Part shown: in pieces, positions 1-8,559 of the stretch
Layout of the letters: the number at the start of each line of letters is the position of its first letter
Position numbering within the stretch: the first letter of the stretch is position 1
Assembly: GCF_017114865.1 (NCBI RefSeq)
Contig: NZ_JADEYH010000037.1
Coordinates: 1 to 40,912 of the forward strand
Reading direction: 5' to 3'
DNA: 40,912 bases
DNA from: Streptomyces verrucosisporus
GTDB lineage: Bacteria > Actinomycetota > Actinomycetes > Streptomycetales > Streptomycetaceae
Notes under the pieces: model-generated
Databases searched by the model: none
What the model saw: the letters and a program-made list of their open reading frames with translations, nothing else
Told to the model about the DNA's origin: nothing
Position numbers and translations under genes: made by a program

Positions 1-51
1 AGCGCGCTCGGTCTCACGGCCGGGTTCGCGGTCGCTGTGGTGGTCGCTCAT
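1..51 (-). CDS. N-terminus of an unidentified protein (cut by window edge)
   Basis: Only the first 17 codons are present, reading MSDHHSDREPGRETERA. The ATG (49-51) follows a purine-rich GAGAGGGG ribosome site and begins 15 nt after the stop of the acyl-CoA ligase gene on the same strand, so the two are probably co-transcribed. The visible part is hydrophilic and charged, with no signal peptide. Nothing in it identifies a family. A lipid-metabolism partner is possible from context only. Confidence 0.55.
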   Translation of the reverse strand, partial: MSDHHSDREPGRETERA

Positions 52-66
52 GGCGGTGCCCCCCTC

Positions 67-1986
67 TCACTTCCGGTAGAGGGCGTCGATCCGGTCCGCG
101 CAGGCGGCGGCCACGGCATGCCGCTTGATCTTCAGCGACGGGGTCAGCAGGCCGTTGTCCTCGGTGAACTCCCCCTCGACCAGGGTGAAGCGGCGGATCG
201 ACTCCGCCCGGGAGACCGCCTCGTTGGCGTAGTCCACGGCGCCCTGGACGTCGGCGAGGAGTCCGGGGTCCTTCTCCAGTTCGGCGAAGGGGGTGTCGAG
301 GGGGCGCTTGCGCACCGACAGCCAGTGCTCCAGGGCGTCGGGGTCGAGGGTGATCAGCGCCGCCACGTAGGGCCGGTTGTCTCCGACGACCATGCACTGA
401 CCGATCGGCGGCCGGCTGCGCAGCCGGTCCTCCAGCACGGCCGGGGAGACGTTCTTGCCGCCGGAGGTGACGATGATGTCCTTCTTGCGGCCGGTGATGG
501 TGAGGTAGCCCTCCTCGTCCAGGAAGCCGACGTCTCCGGTGGCGAACCAGCCGTCCCGCAGGGACCGGGCGGTGGCCTGCGGGTTGTTCCAGTAGGAGGC
601 GAAGACGACACTGCCCCTGATCAGCACCTCGCCGTCGTCGGCGATGCGTACGGCGGTGCCGGGGACGGGCTGCCCGACCTTTCCCGGGCGCGGGTCCAGG
701 GGCGGGACGAGGGTGGCGGCGGCGGTGGTCTCGGTGAGGCCGTAGCCCTCGTAGACGATGATGCCGCAGGCGGCGAAGAAGAGGTTGAGGCGGCGGTCCA
801 GGGGGGAGCCGCCGCTGATGGCGTAGTGGAGCCTGCCGCCGAGCTCCTTGCGGACGCGCCGGTAGACCAGCAGGTCGTACAGGCCCCGGGCGAGGGAGAG
901 TTTGAGGCCGGGGCCGGTCCCGGCACCGCGGAAGGCGTCCATGAAGGCCTCGCCGTAGCGCACGGCGATGCGGTCGGCCCGCTCGAAGGAGGAGCCGCGG
1001 CCGATCCTCTCCGCCGTGGCGCGCCCGGTGTCGTGGATCTTCTCGAAGAGGTAGGGCACGCCGACGAGGAAGGTGGGTCGGAACCGCTTGAGTTCGGGCC
1101 GCAGTTCGTCGGGCTTGATGCTGGGCCAGTGGCCGATCTCGATGCGCGCCTGGAGGCAGGCGATCTGGATGGTGCGGCCCAGGATGTGCGCCAGGGGCAG
1201 GAAGAGCAGGGTGGAGGCCTCCTTGCCGGTGGCCGCCTCGAAGACCGGGTGCAGCAGTTGCACGGTGTTGTACGCCTCGGCCTGGAGGTTGCCGTGGGTC
1301 AGCACACAGCCCTTGGGGCGGCCGGTGGTGCCGGAGGTGTAGCAGATGGTGGCGACGGTGTCGGAGGTCAGGCCGGCACGGCGTTCGGTCACCTTCTCGT
1401 CGCCCACCTCCCTTCCCAGGCCGGACAGTTGGTCGACGGCCCCGGCCTCGATCCGCCAGGTGCGCGGCGGTTCGGGGACGGAGACGGCGGCGGCCGCGGC
1501 GGTGACGGCGTTCTCCTCGGTCTCCACGACCAGGAAGCGGGCGCCGGAGTCGCGCAGGATCCACTCGATCTGGTCGGCCGAGGAGGTGGGGTAGACCGGT
1601 ACGGTCTGTCCGCCGGCCGCCCAGATCGCGAAGTCGAACAGCTCCCACTCGTAGCGGGTGCGGGACATCAGCGCGACCCGGTCGCCGGTCTGGAGTCCGG
1701 CGGCGATCAGCCCCTTGGCGACCGCGTTCACCTCGCGGGCGAAGGCCGCGGCGGTGACCGGGGTCCACCGGCCGGCCTCACGGCGGCGCAGCACCACCGC
1801 GTCGGGGTCCTGTTCGGCGCGGGTGAAGGGGATGTCGGCGGTGGTGCCCGGGCCGGCGGGCGGCGGGGTGCGCCAGGAGGAGCGCGCCTCGCGGACGGCG
1901 CCGTCCTCCAAGGTCAGCTCCACCTTCACGCGGTCGGCGAGTTCGCTGTGCTGCTTCGCCCTCTTCAGGTCCTTGCGTACGCCCAT
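67..1986 (-). CDS. Long-chain acyl-CoA synthetase (AMP-binding, FadD15/FAA1 type)
   Basis: Activates long-chain fatty acids to acyl-CoA with ATP through an acyl-adenylate. The 639-residue protein has the adenylate-forming family motifs in order: the P-loop-like YTSGTTGRPKG near residue 215, GYGLTET in the middle, TGRKKD in the hinge, and a C-terminal SLKIKR holding the likely catalytic lysine. The length fits the long-chain class rather than shorter CoA ligases. The start ATG is preceded by AGGAG at 7 nt. It lies downstream of the thiolase gene on the same strand, separated by about 225 nt that include a short tandem repeat, so it may have its own promoter. The chain-length class is inferred from family resemblance. 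Confidence 0.9.
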   Translation of the reverse strand: MGVRKDLKRAKQHSELADRVKVELTLEDGAVREARSSWRTPPPAGPGTTADIPFTRAEQDPDAVVLRRREAGRWTPVTAAAFAREVNAVAKGLIAAGLQTGDRVALMSRTRYEWELFDFAIWAAGGQTVPVYPTSSADQIEWILRDSGARFLVVETEENAVTAAAAAVSVPEPPRTWRIEAGAVDQLSGLGREVGDEKVTERRAGLTSDTVATICYTSGTTGRPKGCVLTHGNLQAEAYNTVQLLHPVFEAATGKEASTLLFLPLAHILGRTIQIACLQARIEIGHWPSIKPDELRPELKRFRPTFLVGVPYLFEKIHDTGRATAERIGRGSSFERADRIAVRYGEAFMDAFRGAGTGPGLKLSLARGLYDLLVYRRVRKELGGRLHYAISGGSPLDRRLNLFFAACGIIVYEGYGLTETTAAATLVPPLDPRPGKVGQPVPGTAVRIADDGEVLIRGSVVFASYWNNPQATARSLRDGWFATGDVGFLDEEGYLTITGRKKDIIVTSGGKNVSPAVLEDRLRSRPPIGQCMVVGDNRPYVAALITLDPDALEHWLSVRKRPLDTPFAELEKDPGLLADVQGAVDYANEAVSRAESIRRFTLVEGEFTEDNGLLTPSLKIKRHAVAAACADRIDALYRK

Positions 1987-2162
1987 GGTCGGCTCCTGTT
2001 CGCGGCGTGGGGAGGACTGCACTGGCCGGTGGGGGGTGGGTGGGAGTGGTGTGGAACGGCTTCGGTCCGGGGACCGGGGGCGGGTCGGGAGCGGGGCCGG
2101 TCCGGCCCAGTGCCGTCGGGCTCGGCGCCGGGCCGGGGAGGGAGTGGGGAAAGGGGCGGGCC

Positions 2163-2202
2163 CGTACGGGCGCCGGCTCGTACGGGCGCCGGCTCGTACG
2201 GG
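2163..2202. repeat. 16-nt tandem repeat, 2.5 copies
   Basis: The unit CGTACGGGCGCCGGCT occurs twice in full and once as its first 8 nt. It sits just downstream of the thiolase stop and upstream of the ligase gene. Each unit contains the self-complementary CGTACG and GCCGGC, so several alternative short hairpins can form. Its function is unknown; it could be a weak transcription pause or simply a slippage product. Confidence 0.7.
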
Positions 2203-2210
2203 CCCGGCGG

Positions 2211-3527
2211 TCAGCGTTCGAGGATCGCGGTCACGCCCTGTCCGCCCGCGGCGCAGATCGATATCAGGCCGCGTACGGTCGGCTCCCCTCCGTCCCCGGG
2301 CCCGCCGCGTTCGGCGGCCTTCTCGTGGAGCAGCTTGGCGAGGGTGCCCACGATCCGGCCGCCGGTGGCGGCGAAGGGGTGTCCGGCGGCGAGGGAGGAG
2401 CCGGCGACGTTGAGCCGGTCGCGGTCGACGGTGCCCAGCGGGCCGGGCAGGCCCAGGCGGCGGACGCAGAAGTCCTCGTCCTCCCAGGCGGCGAGGGTGG
2501 CCAGGACCTGGGAGGCGAACGCCTCGTGGATCTCGTACAGATCGAGGTCGCCCAGCTTCAGCCCGGCGCTCTGGAGCAGCTTCGGCACGGCGTACGCCGG
2601 AGCCATGAGCAGCCCGTCGGAGCCGCCTGCGAAGTCGACGGCGGCGGCGCGGGAGTGGGTGAGGTGGGCCAGCACCGGCAGGCCACGCTCGGCGGCCCAC
2701 TCCTCGCTCGCCAGCAGCACGGTGGAGGCGCCGTCGGACAGCGGGGTGGAGTTGCCGGCGGTCATGGTGGCCCCCTCGCCCTCGCCGAACACCGGCTTGA
2801 GGCGGGCGAGTTTCTCCGGCGTGCTGTCCGGGCGCAGGTTCTGGTCCCGCTCCAGGCCCCGGAAGGGGGTGACCAGGTCGTCGAGGAAGCCGCGCTCGTA
2901 GGCGGCGGCCAGACGCCGGTGACTGGTGGCGGCCAGGGCGTCCTGGTCGGCGCGGGCTATGCCCCACTCGGCGGCGGTGCGGGCGGCGTGCTCGCCCATC
3001 GACAGGCCGGTGCGCGGCTCGGCGTTGCGGGGGACGTCGGGGACGGCGTGCCCGGGGCGCAGACCGGCCAGGGCGCCCAGGCGCTGGTGCAGGGAGCGGG
3101 CCCGGCGGGCCTTGAGTAGCAGTTTCCGCAGGTCGTCGTTGACGCCCAGCGGTGCGTCGCTGGCGGTGTCCACACCGCCGGCGACCCCGCACTCGATCTG
3201 CCCCAGGGCGATCTTGTTGGCCACGAGGATGACGGTCTCCAGGCCCGTTCCGCAGGCCTGCTGGACGTCGTAGGCGGGGGTGCGGTGGTCCAGCGTGCTG
3301 CCGAGGACGACCTCCCGGGCGAGGTTGAAGTCCCGGCTGTGCTTGAGGACCGCTCCCGCGGCGAACTCCCCCAGCACCTCGCCGCGCAGGCCGTGGCGCT
3401 CGATCAGGCCGGCCAGGGCGGCGGAGAGCATCTCCTGGTTGGAGGCGGTGGCGTAGGGCCCGTCCGCCCGGGCGAAGGGGATGCGGTTGCTGCCGACGAT
3501 CGCGACGCGGCGGACGGCCGTTGCCAT
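2211..3527 (-). CDS. fadA2: Acetyl-CoA C-acyltransferase (thiolase), FadA2-like
   Basis: Catalyses thiolytic cleavage of 3-ketoacyl-CoA in beta-oxidation, or the reverse condensation. The 438-residue protein shows the nucleophilic cysteine in QQACGTGLE (Cys92), the histidine in AAGHPFAATGGR and the C-terminal cysteine in CAAGGQG, the three thiolase signature positions. The ATG at 3525-3527 is preferred over the GTG three codons upstream because AAGGAG lies 8 nt before it. It is divergent from the FabG4-like gene, and the shared intergenic region carries a double palindromic operator. The order thiolase / ketoreductase / hydratase matches mycobacterial fadA2-fabG4-htdX as I recall it, which is why the symbol is offered; orthology is not proven. 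Confidence 0.88.
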   Translation of the reverse strand: MATAVRRVAIVGSNRIPFARADGPYATASNQEMLSAALAGLIERHGLRGEVLGEFAAGAVLKHSRDFNLAREVVLGSTLDHRTPAYDVQQACGTGLETVILVANKIALGQIECGVAGGVDTASDAPLGVNDDLRKLLLKARRARSLHQRLGALAGLRPGHAVPDVPRNAEPRTGLSMGEHAARTAAEWGIARADQDALAATSHRRLAAAYERGFLDDLVTPFRGLERDQNLRPDSTPEKLARLKPVFGEGEGATMTAGNSTPLSDGASTVLLASEEWAAERGLPVLAHLTHSRAAAVDFAGGSDGLLMAPAYAVPKLLQSAGLKLGDLDLYEIHEAFASQVLATLAAWEDEDFCVRRLGLPGPLGTVDRDRLNVAGSSLAAGHPFAATGGRIVGTLAKLLHEKAAERGGPGDGGEPTVRGLISICAAGGQGVTAILER

Positions 3528-3561
3528 GGCCACCACTCCTTGTGGTAGGAAACCCCTCTAC

Positions 3562-3591
3562 TTACTTCGGAGTAAACTTACTCATGCGTAA
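3562..3591. promoter_or_regulatory. Double TetR-type operator between thiolase and ketoreductase genes
   Basis: Two adjacent 14-nt palindromes are seen: TTACTTCGGAGTAA (3562-3575, perfect arms) and TTACTCATGCGTAA (3578-3591, one arm mismatch). Their starts are 16 nt apart. The second overlaps the ribosome-binding region of the downstream gene, so binding would block both divergent promoters. The same arrangement recurs at 6698-6727 beside the tetR gene. That this TetR is the ligand is inference. Confidence 0.8.
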
Positions 3592-3601
3592 GGAGAAATC
3601 A

Positions 3602-4960
3602 ATGGTGGATCGCTACCAGAAACTGACGGCCTCCGGGCCCGGGGCGCTCCTGGCCCGTCGACTGGGGCTGCCGCGCCCGGAGATCCTGGAGCGCCACCGT
3701 CCGGGCCGCCCCGTCCTGTCCGGCCCGGTGGTCGTGGACGGCGCCGGGGGCGGCAGGCTGACCGGGCCGCTGCGCGAGCTGGTGGCCGCGCTGCCGGGCG
3801 CTTCCGGCGGCTCCTCCGGTTCGCAGGACGCCCCCGCCGCACTGGTCTTCGACGCCACCGGCATCGACGGCAGCGGCGGGCTGCGCGCACTGCACGACTT
3901 CTTCCACCCGCGGATCCGCTCGCTGGCCCCCTGCGGCCGGGTGGTGGTCCTGGGCACCCCGCCCGAGGCGGCCGGCGGGGTGCGGCAGGCCGCCGCCCAG
4001 CGGGCGCTGGAGGGCTTCGTGCGCTCGGTCGGCAAGGAGCTGCGGCGCGGGGCGACCGCGCACCTGCTGCTCGTCGCGCCCGGGGCGGAGGACGCGGTGG
4101 AGTCCACGCTGCGCTTCGCGCTCTCGGCCCGTTCCGCCTACGTCTCCGGCCAGGTGCTGCGGATCGGGGAACCGGTCGCGGGAGGTGCCGCGCCCGCCGA
4201 CTGGGAGCGCCCGCTGGACGGCAGGACGGCCGTGGTCACCGGAGCGGCGCGCGGCATCGGGGCGGTGGTGGCGAGGACCCTGGCCCGGGACGGGGCGACG
4301 GTGGTCTGCCTGGACGTGCCCGGCCAGGGCGGGGAGCTGCGCGAGCTGGCCGGGAGGATCGGCGGGGACGCGCTGGAGCTGGACATCACCGCCGACGGGG
4401 CCGCCGACGACCTGGCGGAGCACCTGGGCGAGAGCCGCGGCGGCGTGGACGTCGTGGTGCACAACGCTGGCATCACCCGCGACAAGACCCTGGGCCGGAT
4501 GGACGCCGCGAAGTGGGACTCGGTGATCGCGGTCAACCTCACCGCGGTGGAGCACCTGACCGAACGCCTGCTGGAGCCCCGGGAATCCGGGGAGCCGGTG
4601 CTGCGCGAGGGCGGCCGGATCGTGTGCACCTCCTCCATCAGCGGCATCGCGGGCAACGTCGGGCAGACCAACTACGCGGCGAGCAAGGCCGGTCTGATCG
4701 GGCTGGTGCAGGCCCTCGCCCCGGCCGTGGCCGGACGCGGCGTCACCGTCAACGCGGTGGCCCCGGGCTTCATCGAGACGAGGATGACGGCGGCGGTGCC
4801 CCTGTTCGTGAGGGAGGCGGGCCGCCGCATGAACAGCATGAAGCAGGGCGGGCAGCCCGTCGACGTGGCCGAGGCCGTCGCCTATCTCGCCTCGCCCGGC
4901 AGCGGCGGGGTCAGTGGCCAGGTGCTGCGGGTGTGCGGCCAGTCCCTGCTGGGAGCGTGA
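3602..4960 (+). CDS. fabG4: High-molecular-weight SDR 3-oxoacyl reductase, FabG4-like
   Basis: NAD(P)H-dependent reduction of 3-ketoacyl thioesters, or the reverse oxidation in beta-oxidation. At 452 residues it is about twice the size of an ordinary FabG. The N-terminal half (to about residue 200) is a degenerate flavodoxin-like domain, and the C-terminal half has the complete SDR set: TGAARGIG cofactor loop, NAG, the catalytic serine in TSSISG and YAASK. This two-domain layout is that of mycobacterial FabG4. The start ATG has AAGGAG at 5 nt, overlapping the second operator palindrome. It is followed after 6 nt by the MaoC gene, so the two form an operon. Confidence 0.88.
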   Translation: MVDRYQKLTASGPGALLARRLGLPRPEILERHRPGRPVLSGPVVVDGAGGGRLTGPLRELVAALPGASGGSSGSQDAPAALVFDATGIDGSGGLRALHDFFHPRIRSLAPCGRVVVLGTPPEAAGGVRQAAAQRALEGFVRSVGKELRRGATAHLLLVAPGAEDAVESTLRFALSARSAYVSGQVLRIGEPVAGGAAPADWERPLDGRTAVVTGAARGIGAVVARTLARDGATVVCLDVPGQGGELRELAGRIGGDALELDITADGAADDLAEHLGESRGGVDVVVHNAGITRDKTLGRMDAAKWDSVIAVNLTAVEHLTERLLEPRESGEPVLREGGRIVCTSSISGIAGNVGQTNYAASKAGLIGLVQALAPAVAGRGVTVNAVAPGFIETRMTAAVPLFVREAGRRMNSMKQGGQPVDVAEAVAYLASPGSGGVSGQVLRVCGQSLLGA

Positions 4961-4966
4961 GGGGGC

Positions 4967-5944
4967 GTGGAGGACGTGAAGGGCACGGAGGGTGCCGGAG
5001 GCGCGGGGGGCGCCGGTCACGGGGAGCCGGAGACGCTGGAGTTGCCGTCCGCCCCGGGCACGGCCGGGCTGTACGTCCGCGCGGTGCTGCCCAGGTCCGG
5101 CGGTACGCGGGGCCGTCCGCTGCCGGCGCGGCGGCTGGTGCTGCGCGATGTCGCGGCCGACCCGGAGCGGCTGCGCCGCTACGCCGAGGTCTGCGGCTTC
5201 GCCGGCGCCGCCCGGCTGCCCGTGACCTACCCGCACATCGTCGCCTTCCCGCTGGCGATGTCGCTGATGACCCGGCGGGACTTCCCGCTGCCGCTGCTCG
5301 GGCTGGTGCACATCGCCAACCGGATCGACCGGCACAGGCCGGTCGAGGCCGGGGAGCGGCTCACCTACCGGGTGTGGGCCGGGGATCTGCGGCCGCACCC
5401 GAAGGGGACCGCCTTCGACGTGACGGCCGAGGCCGACGACGGCGCCCGCACGGTGTGGCGGTCGGTCAGCACGTATCTGCGCCGGGGGCGCGCGGCGGCC
5501 GGTCCCCCGCCGGGCGCAGGGGCCCGCTCCGGCAAGGCCGCGTCCGGCGGTGCGGGCACTCCGGGCGGGCCGGGCGGGCCGCTGCTGGAGGAGCGCTGGG
5601 AGGTGCCCGGCCCGGCGGGACGCGCGTACGCCGCCGTCTCCGGCGACCGCAACCCGATCCATCTGCACCCGCTCACCGCGAGGCTGTTCGGCTTCCCGCG
5701 CGCCATCGCGCACGGCATGTGGACCAAGGCCCGCTGCCTGGCGGCACTGGAGGAGCATCTGCCCGGCGCCTGCCGGCTGGACGTCTCCTTCCGGGCCCCG
5801 GTCCCGCTGCCCTCGGCGGTGCGCTTCCGTGCCACGGGCCCGGCCGCGTCCGCCGGCACCGGTGTGCTGTGGGACTTCGGGCTGCGCGGTGACGGCGGCA
5901 CGGGGCGCGAGCACCTGCGCGGCGAGGTCTCAGCCCTGGACTGA
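4967..5944 (+). CDS. MaoC-like (R)-enoyl-CoA/ACP hydratase, HtdX-like
   Basis: Predicted to hydrate trans-2-enoyl thioesters. The 325-residue protein looks like a double hot-dog fold with a disordered Gly/Ala-rich linker near residues 180-200. The second half contains the hydratase-2 motif, seen as SGDRNPIHLHP with the following GFPRAIAHGMW, supplying the Asp/His pair. The GTG start follows GAGGGGG that overlaps the end of the fabG4-like gene, and translation is probably coupled. Its 3' end overlaps the convergent tetR gene by 15 nt. In mycobacteria the corresponding neighbour of fabG4 is htdX, which supports the assignment. Confidence 0.85.
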   Translation: MEDVKGTEGAGGAGGAGHGEPETLELPSAPGTAGLYVRAVLPRSGGTRGRPLPARRLVLRDVAADPERLRRYAEVCGFAGAARLPVTYPHIVAFPLAMSLMTRRDFPLPLLGLVHIANRIDRHRPVEAGERLTYRVWAGDLRPHPKGTAFDVTAEADDGARTVWRSVSTYLRRGRAAAGPPPGAGARSGKAASGGAGTPGGPGGPLLEERWEVPGPAGRAYAAVSGDRNPIHLHPLTARLFGFPRAIAHGMWTKARCLAALEEHLPGACRLDVSFRAPVPLPSAVRFRATGPAASAGTGVLWDFGLRGDGGTGREHLRGEVSALD

Positions 5945-6667
5945 GCGATCCGGGTCCGCCGGCGCCCGCGGCGCCCCGGACGTTCCCGGTGTCCCGGCGG
6001 ACGCGGCCGGGCCCGGGACGCCGGAATCCGCCGGGGGCGCCCAGACCTCCCCGGCCAGTACGTTGCGCATGCCCACCCACACCATGTTCATCAGGCGCCG
6101 GGTGACCCGCTCGGGGGACTCCCCGGGGTGGCGCTCCATCCAGTCGGTGAGCGAGTCCGCCGCCCCCACCAGCGCGTGGGCCACGAAGTCGGCCTCCTCG
6201 TCGGCGACCGGGACCGGCCCGGGTGCCTCGCCGATCCCGTCCCGGACCAGGCCCGCGACCTCGGCCATGACCGCGCGGCGGGCCTGCGCGACCTCGGCGG
6301 TGATGGCCTCGCTGAGCTGCGACGCCTGGCGGTGGAGGACGACCCAGCTGTCGCGGTGCTCGGCCACGAAGGCGAAGAACGCCGACAGCCCCGCCCACAG
6401 CCGCAGTTCCGGGGTGCGCACATCGCGCGCCGCGCCCTGGAAGGCCGCCACCAGCCGCTCGGCCTCGCGGCGCAGGCAGGCCAGGAACAGGCCCTCCTTG
6501 GAGTCGAGGTAGAGGTAGACCATCGGCTTGGAGATGCCCGCCAGTTCGGCGATCTCGTCCACCGAGGCGGGGTGGTATCCGCGCCTGGCGAAGACCTGGA
6601 CCGCCACGTCGATGATCTGCTGTTCCCGGATTCTCCGGGGCACCCGTCGCCTGCGTTCGCCGCTCAC
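5930..6667 (-). CDS. TetR-family regulator of the lipid genes
   Basis: A 245-residue TetR protein. The N-terminal helix-turn-helix covers roughly residues 15-60, with the recognition region SVDEIAELAGISKPMVYLYL, followed by a helical ligand-binding domain and a low-complexity Pro/Ala tail. It is transcribed divergently from the SCP2-acyl-CoA dehydrogenase pair across a double palindrome, and convergently with the MaoC gene. The GTG start has AAGG directly against it, so the transcript may be leaderless; a TAAGAT -10-like element overlaps the operator. The likely ligand is an acyl-CoA or lipid, inferred from the neighbours. Autoregulation is likely. Confidence 0.88.
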   Translation of the reverse strand: MSGERRRRVPRRIREQQIIDVAVQVFARRGYHPASVDEIAELAGISKPMVYLYLDSKEGLFLACLRREAERLVAAFQGAARDVRTPELRLWAGLSAFFAFVAEHRDSWVVLHRQASQLSEAITAEVAQARRAVMAEVAGLVRDGIGEAPGPVPVADEEADFVAHALVGAADSLTDWMERHPGESPERVTRRLMNMVWVGMRNVLAGEVWAPPADSGVPGPAASAGTPGTSGAPRAPADPDRSVQG

Positions 6668-6697
6668 CCTTGCCAGCCTACCTACCCCGCCGTAATC

Positions 6698-6727
6698 TTA
6701 CTCACCAGTAAATTTACTCTTGAGTAA
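6698..6727. promoter_or_regulatory. Second double TetR-type operator, tetR / SCP2 intergenic
   Basis: Two perfect-arm palindromes, TTACTCACCAGTAA (6698-6711) and TTACTCTTGAGTAA (6714-6727), have starts 16 nt apart, exactly as at 3562-3591. The centre AGTAAATTTACT is itself symmetric, suggesting two dimers side by side on one face of the helix. It lies between the divergent tetR and SCP2 genes. Confidence 0.85.
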
Positions 6728-6747
6728 GAAGAGTGAAGGGGAACCCC

Positions 6748-7218
6748 ATGACCAACGGCGTCAGCCGGGAGCCGGCCGACCTCGCCGCCCTCGACTTCAC
6801 CACCGTCTCCCCCGAGGAGTTCGCGCGGATCGTCAAGGGCCTGTCCAACAAGGAGATCGACGGGATCATGCGCGGCGAACTGCGAATGCGCGTGCTGGGT
6901 GAGGTCTTCCGGCGCATGGAGCGGCAGTTCCGTCCCGAGCGGGCCGGATCACTGGACGCCGTGATCCGCTGGAAGGTCACCGGGGAGAGTGAGGTCGTCC
7001 GCGAGATCGCCATCGCCGGCGGCACCTGCACCGTCCGCGAGAGTCGCGGCGAGACCGACCCGCGCGTGACACTGACCATGGGCGACGCCGAGTTCCTCAG
7101 GCTCGTCTCCGGCAACGCCAGCCCCGTGACGATGTTCATGACGCGCAGGCTGAAGCTGGCCGGCGACATCGGCCTGGCCTCCGGCCTGACCCGCTACTTC
7201 GACATCCCCAAGGCCTGA
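6748..7218 (+). CDS. SCP2 sterol-carrier domain protein
   Basis: A 156-residue single-domain protein resembling the sterol carrier protein 2 fold, which binds lipids or acyl-CoAs. The middle and C-terminal part (DAVIRWKVTG, then DPRVTLTMGDAEFLRLVSGN and KLAGDIGLASGL) follows the SCP2 pattern of a beta sheet ending in a helix over the cavity. The ATG at 6748 is chosen over the in-frame GTG at 6733 because GAAGGGGAA fits as the ribosome site. It is the first gene after the double operator and lies 16 nt from the acyl-CoA dehydrogenase, so they share a transcript. A lipid-presenting role for the dehydrogenase is inference. Confidence 0.82.
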   Translation: MTNGVSREPADLAALDFTTVSPEEFARIVKGLSNKEIDGIMRGELRMRVLGEVFRRMERQFRPERAGSLDAVIRWKVTGESEVVREIAIAGGTCTVRESRGETDPRVTLTMGDAEFLRLVSGNASPVTMFMTRRLKLAGDIGLASGLTRYFDIPKA

Positions 7219-7234
7219 GGAGCGGACGCGGACC

Positions 7235-8449
7235 ATGAGCGGTTTCTGCCTCGACCTCACCGAGGAGCAGAGCGACCTGCGCGAGTGGGTGCACGGCTTC
7301 GCCGCAGACGTCGTGCGCCCGGCCGCCTCCGAGTGGGACGAGCGGGAGGAGACTCCCTGGCCCGTCATACGGGAGGCGGCGAGGATCGGCCTGTACGGCT
7401 TCGAGTCCCTGGCCGACATGTACGGCGACCCCTCGGGCCTGTCCCTCCAGATCGCCAACGAGGAGCTGTTCTGGGGCGACGCCGGCATCGGCATGGCCCT
7501 GTTCGGCACCTCGCTGGCGGTGGCGGGCATCTTCTCCGCAGGCACCCCCGACCAGCTCGCCGAATGGGTTCCGCAGTGCTTCGGCGACGAGGACGACCCC
7601 AAGGTGGCGGCCTTCTGCGTCTCCGAGCCCGAGGCCGGCTCCGACGTCTCGGCCATGCGCACCCGCGCCCGGTACGACGAGGCGAGGGACGAGTGGGTGA
7701 TCAGCGGCCAGAAGGCCTGGATCACCAACGGCGGCATCGCCAACGTGCACGTGGTGGTGGCCTCGGTGGAGCCGGAGCTCGGCGCGCGCGGCCAGGCGGC
7801 GTTCATCGTCCCGCCCGGCACACCCGGCCTGGAGGGCGGCCGCAAGATCAGGAAGCTGGGCCTGCGGGCGTCGCACACCGCCGACGTCTTCCTGGACGAG
7901 GTGCGGGTGCCGGGCCACTGCCTGCTGGGCGGCGGGGAGAAGCTGGAGGCGCGCCTGGCCCGCGCCCGCGAGGGCGGACGGGCCAAGGGGCAGGCCGCCA
8001 TGGCGACCTTCGAGGTGAGCCGGCCCACCGTGGGCGCGCAGGCGCTCGGCATCGCGCGCGCCGCCTACGAGTACGCCCTGGAGTACGCGGGCGGCCGCGT
8101 CGCCTTCGGCCGCCCCGTCGTCGAGAACCAGGCCGTCGCCTTCGCCCTGGCCGACCTGCGGACCGAGATCGAGGCCGTCCGCCTGCTGATCTGGCAGGCG
8201 GCCTGGATGGCCCGCAACAACCGCGCCTTCGACGCGGCCCAGGGCTCGATGTCCAAACTGCGCGCCGGTGAACTGGCCGTCGCCGCCTCCGAGAAGGCCG
8301 TACAGGTCCTCGGCGGCGCCGGGTACAGCCGGGAGCATCCGGTGGAGCGGATGTACCGGGACGCCAAGATCTACACCATCTTCGAGGGCACCAGCGAGAT
8401 CCAGCGCCTGGTGATCGCCCGCGCGGTCTCCGGCCGCCACATCCGCTGA
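7235..8449 (+). CDS. Acyl-CoA dehydrogenase
   Basis: FAD-dependent alpha,beta-desaturation of acyl-CoA, the first step of beta-oxidation. The 404-residue protein has the expected N-terminal helical, central beta and C-terminal helical parts. Family landmarks are FCVSEPEAGSDVSA and KAWITNGG in the FAD/substrate region, RVAFGRPVVENQAV in the C-terminal domain and IFEGTSEIQ with the probable catalytic base Glu384. A short charged insertion (LEARLARAREGGRAKG) interrupts the usual middle region. It has a clean ATG start and is second in the operon led by SCP2. Substrate chain length cannot be read from sequence. Confidence 0.92.
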   Translation: MSGFCLDLTEEQSDLREWVHGFAADVVRPAASEWDEREETPWPVIREAARIGLYGFESLADMYGDPSGLSLQIANEELFWGDAGIGMALFGTSLAVAGIFSAGTPDQLAEWVPQCFGDEDDPKVAAFCVSEPEAGSDVSAMRTRARYDEARDEWVISGQKAWITNGGIANVHVVVASVEPELGARGQAAFIVPPGTPGLEGGRKIRKLGLRASHTADVFLDEVRVPGHCLLGGGEKLEARLARAREGGRAKGQAAMATFEVSRPTVGAQALGIARAAYEYALEYAGGRVAFGRPVVENQAVAFALADLRTEIEAVRLLIWQAAWMARNNRAFDAAQGSMSKLRAGELAVAASEKAVQVLGGAGYSREHPVERMYRDAKIYTIFEGTSEIQRLVIARAVSGRHIR

Positions 8450-8559
8450 CCCGGTCCCCCCGCCTCTCCACCGCATCGTCCGTCCGCATTCCCGTTCACC
8501 CGGGACGCGGATGGACGCGTTCCGTTCCGCGGCCCCAACTCGCCTTTCCCACAGGTCTC

